In this document: in pieces, positions 13,121-14,401 of the stretch
How the letters are laid out: the number at the start of each line of letters is the position of its first letter
Numbering within the stretch: the stretch's first letter is position 1
Source of the DNA: Vulcanimicrobiia bacterium
GTDB lineage: Bacteria > Eremiobacterota > Eremiobacteria > Baltobacterales > Baltobacteraceae
Direction: 5' to 3'
Length of the DNA stretch: 14,401 bases
NCBI GenBank assembly: GCA_024281135.1
Contig: JAMXLG010000065.1
Location: forward strand, 1-14,401
Notes under the pieces: generated by a model
The model's input: the letters and a program-made list of their open reading frames with translations, nothing else
Told to the model about the DNA's origin: nothing
Databases searched by the model: none
Translations under genes and position numbers: made by a program

Positions 13121-13144
13121 AACGCCTCGTCGGGGCGTTTATTT
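13121..13144 (+). terminator. Rho-independent terminator after the diguanylate cyclase gene
   Basis: AACGCC (13121-13126) pairs with GGCGTT (13134-13139) around a seven-base loop that can close by one more pair, followed by TATTTC. It lies 47 bases after the cyclase stop and 18 bases before rpmG, and would insulate the two. Confidence 0.6.
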
Positions 13145-13162
13145 CATGTGTGGTAGACTGAG

Positions 13163-13327
13163 ATGGCAAAAAAAGAGAATCGCGTGATGGTCGTCATGGC
13201 GTGCACGGAATGTAAGCGTCGTAACTACAACACGCAAAAGAACAAACAAAAAACAACGGACCGGTTAGAGCTCAGCAAATACTGCCGCTGGTGCCGCTGC
13301 CACCGTTCCCACCGCGAAACCAAGTAG
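13163..13327 (+). CDS. rpmG: Large ribosomal subunit protein bL33
   Basis: The protein has 54 residues: [20 protein letters not shown], then [19 protein letters not shown] and a basic ending HRSHRETK. The two zinc-binding pairs CTEC and CRWC are both present, so this is the Cys-rich (C+) form. bL33 binds 23S rRNA near the E site. The gene sits in the conserved order rpmG - tRNA-Trp - secE - nusG. The ATG at 13163 has no clear Shine-Dalgarno, and a possible promoter (TTGCGA at 13081, TACAGT at 13105) is weak and lies before the terminator at 13121. Confidence 0.95.
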   Translation: MAKKENRVMVVMACTECKRRNYNTQKNKQKTTDRLELSKYCRWCRCHRSHRETK

Positions 13328-13362
13328 TAAAGTAGTCGTAATCCGAGCCGGCCGACAAATAT

Positions 13363-13470
13363 CGTATTAGCGCGATTTTCGTCGCTGGCAAGGAAGCGAC
13401 GGGGCGAGTGGACTAGAGTCCACGACCCCCAGAGCTGACGCCGTCCAGCGGCGAAAAGCGTGCTAATACG
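13363..13470 (+). ncRNA. Candidate multi-branched structured RNA between rpmG and tRNA-Trp
   Basis: CGTATTAGC (13363-13371) pairs perfectly with GCTAATACG (13462-13470). The pairing continues inward through GCG/CGT, including one G-U, and after one A-G mismatch TTTTC (13376-13380) pairs with GAAAA (13453-13457), about 17 bp in all. Inside lie GTCGCT/AGCGAC (13381-13400), a compound hairpin GGGG...CCCC (13401-13404 with 13426-13429) enclosing GTGGAC-TAGA-GTCCAC, and a third hairpin (GCTG/CAGC at 13434-13449, or alternatively GCCG/CGGC at 13440-13452). This makes a four-way junction. It ends one base before the tRNA. I do not recognise an RNA family. A MITE-like element with terminal inverted repeats is an alternative reading. 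Confidence 0.5.
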
Positions 13471-13471
13471 T

Positions 13472-13547
13472 AGGGCGGTAGCTCAATTGGTAGAGTAGCG
13501 GTCTCCAAAATCGCCGGTTGCAGGTTCGAGTCCTGTCCGCCCTGCCA
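13472..13547 (+). tRNA. tRNA-Trp, anticodon CCA
   Basis: Acceptor AGGGCGG (13472-13478) pairs with CCGCCCT (13537-13543), discriminator G, and CCA is encoded at 13545-13547. The anticodon stem is GCGGT/ATCGC with loop CTCCAAA, anticodon CCA, decoding UGG. The T arm is GCAGG-TTCGAGT-CCTGT with one G-U. Its position before secE-nusG is the classic location. Unlike tRNA-Arg in this window it carries its own CCA. Confidence 0.95.
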
Positions 13548-13570
13548 GAATTTTTCCCGGGAGTTGACGT

Positions 13571-13816
13571 TTGGTGAACGAGCAGAAGAAGTCGATCGGC
13601 CGAGGCACAGCGACCGCCGCGGGGCAATCCGCAGGCGGCGACTTCGTGCGTGGCGTGATCACAGAACTGCGACGCGTCACGTGGCCCACGCGTGATGAAT
13701 GGGTTTCCGCCACGGTCCTAACGATCGGGCTCGTTGTGGGTATTGGACTCTTTACATGGGGTCTCGACGCATTCTTTGGCTGGCTGCTCGAGCAGATACG
13801 CCTCGCCAACATCTAA
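13571..13816 (+). CDS. secE: Preprotein translocase subunit SecE
   Basis: The protein has 81 residues of the short, single-membrane-span type. A polar Gly/Ala-rich N-terminus is followed by the conserved cytosolic amphipathic helix FVRGVITELRRVTWPTRDEW, with the family WP motif, and one transmembrane helix (about 47-72). SecE clamps SecY in the protein-export channel. The ribosome site GGGAG (13559-13563) is seven bases from TTG 13571 and ten from GTG 13574; either may be used, changing the product by one residue. The nusG start follows the stop by six bases, so the two are probably one operon, possibly read through from tRNA-Trp. Confidence 0.94.
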   Translation: MVNEQKKSIGRGTATAAGQSAGGDFVRGVITELRRVTWPTRDEWVSATVLTIGLVVGIGLFTWGLDAFFGWLLEQIRLANI

Positions 13817-13822
13817 GATCAT

Positions 13823-14401
13823 GACCGAATTCGAACGCGAATACGACGGCGGTGCCGTCGAAGTCGAAACCGACCAAACAACGATGCAAGACCGCAGCGA
13901 CGCCACGGCGGACGTCTTTGACGTGCGCGACGAAGCGCCCGAAGAAATCGTCGAACGCGCGGCGCCGGCAAAAAAAGATAACCGCAACTGGTTCGTGATC
14001 CACACGTACTCCGGTTACGAAAACAAAGTCAAAGCAAATCTCGAGCGCCGCATCCACTCGATGGGCATGCAAGACAAGATCTTCCGCGTGCTCGTCCCGA
14101 TGGAAGACGAAGTCGAATTTAAAGACGGCAAGCGCAAGATCACACCGAAAAAAGTCTTTCCGGGTTACGTGCTCGTTGAGATGATCATGGACGATCAGTC
14201 ATGGTACGTCGTGCGTAACACGCAAGGCGTGACAGGCTTCGTCGGCAGCCCCGGACCGGGCGAAAAGCCGGTTCCGCTGCAAGAGAAAGAAGTAAAGACG
14301 ATCCTCAAGCAGATGGGCATCGAAGCGCCCAAGCTCAAGATCGACTTCAAGAAGGGCGACCGCGTCAAGGTTACCTCGGGCCCGTTCTTCGACTTCACCG
14401 G
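13823..14401 (+). CDS. nusG: Transcription termination/antitermination protein NusG (5' part; runs off right edge)
   Basis: There are 193 codons in view. Residues 1-55 form an acidic, low-complexity extension (many Asp/Glu, e.g. FDVRDEAPEEIVERAA) before the NGN domain, which begins NWFVIHTYSGYENKVKANLE and continues through KITPKKVFPGYVLVEM, WYVVRNTQGVTGFVG and the linker. The KOW domain starts at FKKGDRVKVTSGPF, where the window ends. NusG binds the RNA polymerase clamp and couples it to Rho or ribosomal protein S10. The NGN core is ordinary; the acidic extension is longer than in E. coli NusG. The ATG at 13823 lies six bases after secE and has only a weak AAG ribosome signal. Confidence 0.95.

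Noticed and set aside
13381..13400. GGCAAGGAAGC resembling the SRP RNA GGAAGGAAGC motif
   Set aside because: The hairpin lacks the symmetric internal loop and GGAA-type tetraloop of SRP domain IV, and the surrounding structure is branched and not a single long hairpin.
13434..13457. CTGAC...GGCGAAAA resembling a hammerhead ribozyme core
   Set aside because: The core needs CUGANGA before stem II; here the stem would start directly after CUGAC, so the G8-A9 positions are missing and no cleavage-site arrangement can be drawn.
13363..13470. Integron attC site
   Set aside because: The terminal repeats read TATTAGC/GCTAATA and lack the required RYYYAAC/GTTRRRY core sites; there is no integron integrase.

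Overview
The window comes from a high-GC bacterial chromosome. GTG and TTG starts are frequent, genes are packed tightly with tail-to-tail overlaps, and the right edge carries the classic bacterial order rpmG - tRNA-Trp - secE - nusG. The protein mix (HD-GYP and PAS-GGDEF signalling proteins, an Ala/Lys/Arg-rich nucleoid-type protein, an NRAMP-like transporter, a dimethylformamidase-like protein) and the base use recall uncultivated phyla such as Eremiobacterota (WPS-2). That placement is a guess from general resemblance and no marker here proves it. No complete mobile element, CRISPR array or phage module is visible.

Layout. 1-1400: start of a secreted protein on the minus strand, then a proline-linker lipoprotein with a histidine-motif C-terminal domain, and a doubtful small secreted ORF on the minus strand. 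1394-3300: a redox-repair group with protein methionine-R-sulfoxide reductase (msrB), a ferritin-like helical protein, a small unknown protein and free methionine-R-sulfoxide reductase (msrC). 3388-5398: a Crp/Fnr-type regulator facing an NRAMP-related metal transporter. 5450-8301: a carbohydrate/hydrolase stretch with a dimethylformamidase-beta-like protein, a UDP-xylose-synthase-like SDR with a shortened active-site loop, a C-terminal scrap of what looks like UDP-glucose dehydrogenase, and a HAD phosphatase homologue that has lost its nucleophile. 8428-9150: a fusion of a small N-terminal domain, a Lys/Arg/Ser tandem-repeat tail and a DUF6496-like segment. 9260-13074: cyclic-di-GMP proteins (GAF-degenerate GGDEF-HD-GYP phosphodiesterase and PAS-PAS-GGDEF cyclase) on either side of tRNA-Arg(CCT) and a hexapeptide acetyltransferase. 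13163-14401: rpmG, a candidate structured RNA, tRNA-Trp, secE and the 5' part of nusG.

How the parts relate. The two Msr enzymes use unrelated folds to repair protein-bound and free methionine-R-oxide, so 1394-3300 looks like an oxidative-damage neighbourhood. The UDP-glucose dehydrogenase scrap directly precedes a UDP-glucuronate-decarboxylase-like gene (ATGA stop/start overlap). These would be consecutive steps from UDP-glucose to UDP-xylose, and together with the nucleophile-less HAD protein they suggest a decaying or repurposed nucleotide-sugar cluster. The HD-GYP and GGDEF proteins would break down and make c-di-GMP respectively.

The best candidates for something undescribed are: a ~108-nt multi-branched RNA-like element ending one base before tRNA-Trp; an inverted copy of the tRNA-Arg 3' end just downstream of that tRNA, with a second perfect hairpin nested between the two copies; and the apparently dead HAD protein beside the truncated sugar-nucleotide pathway.
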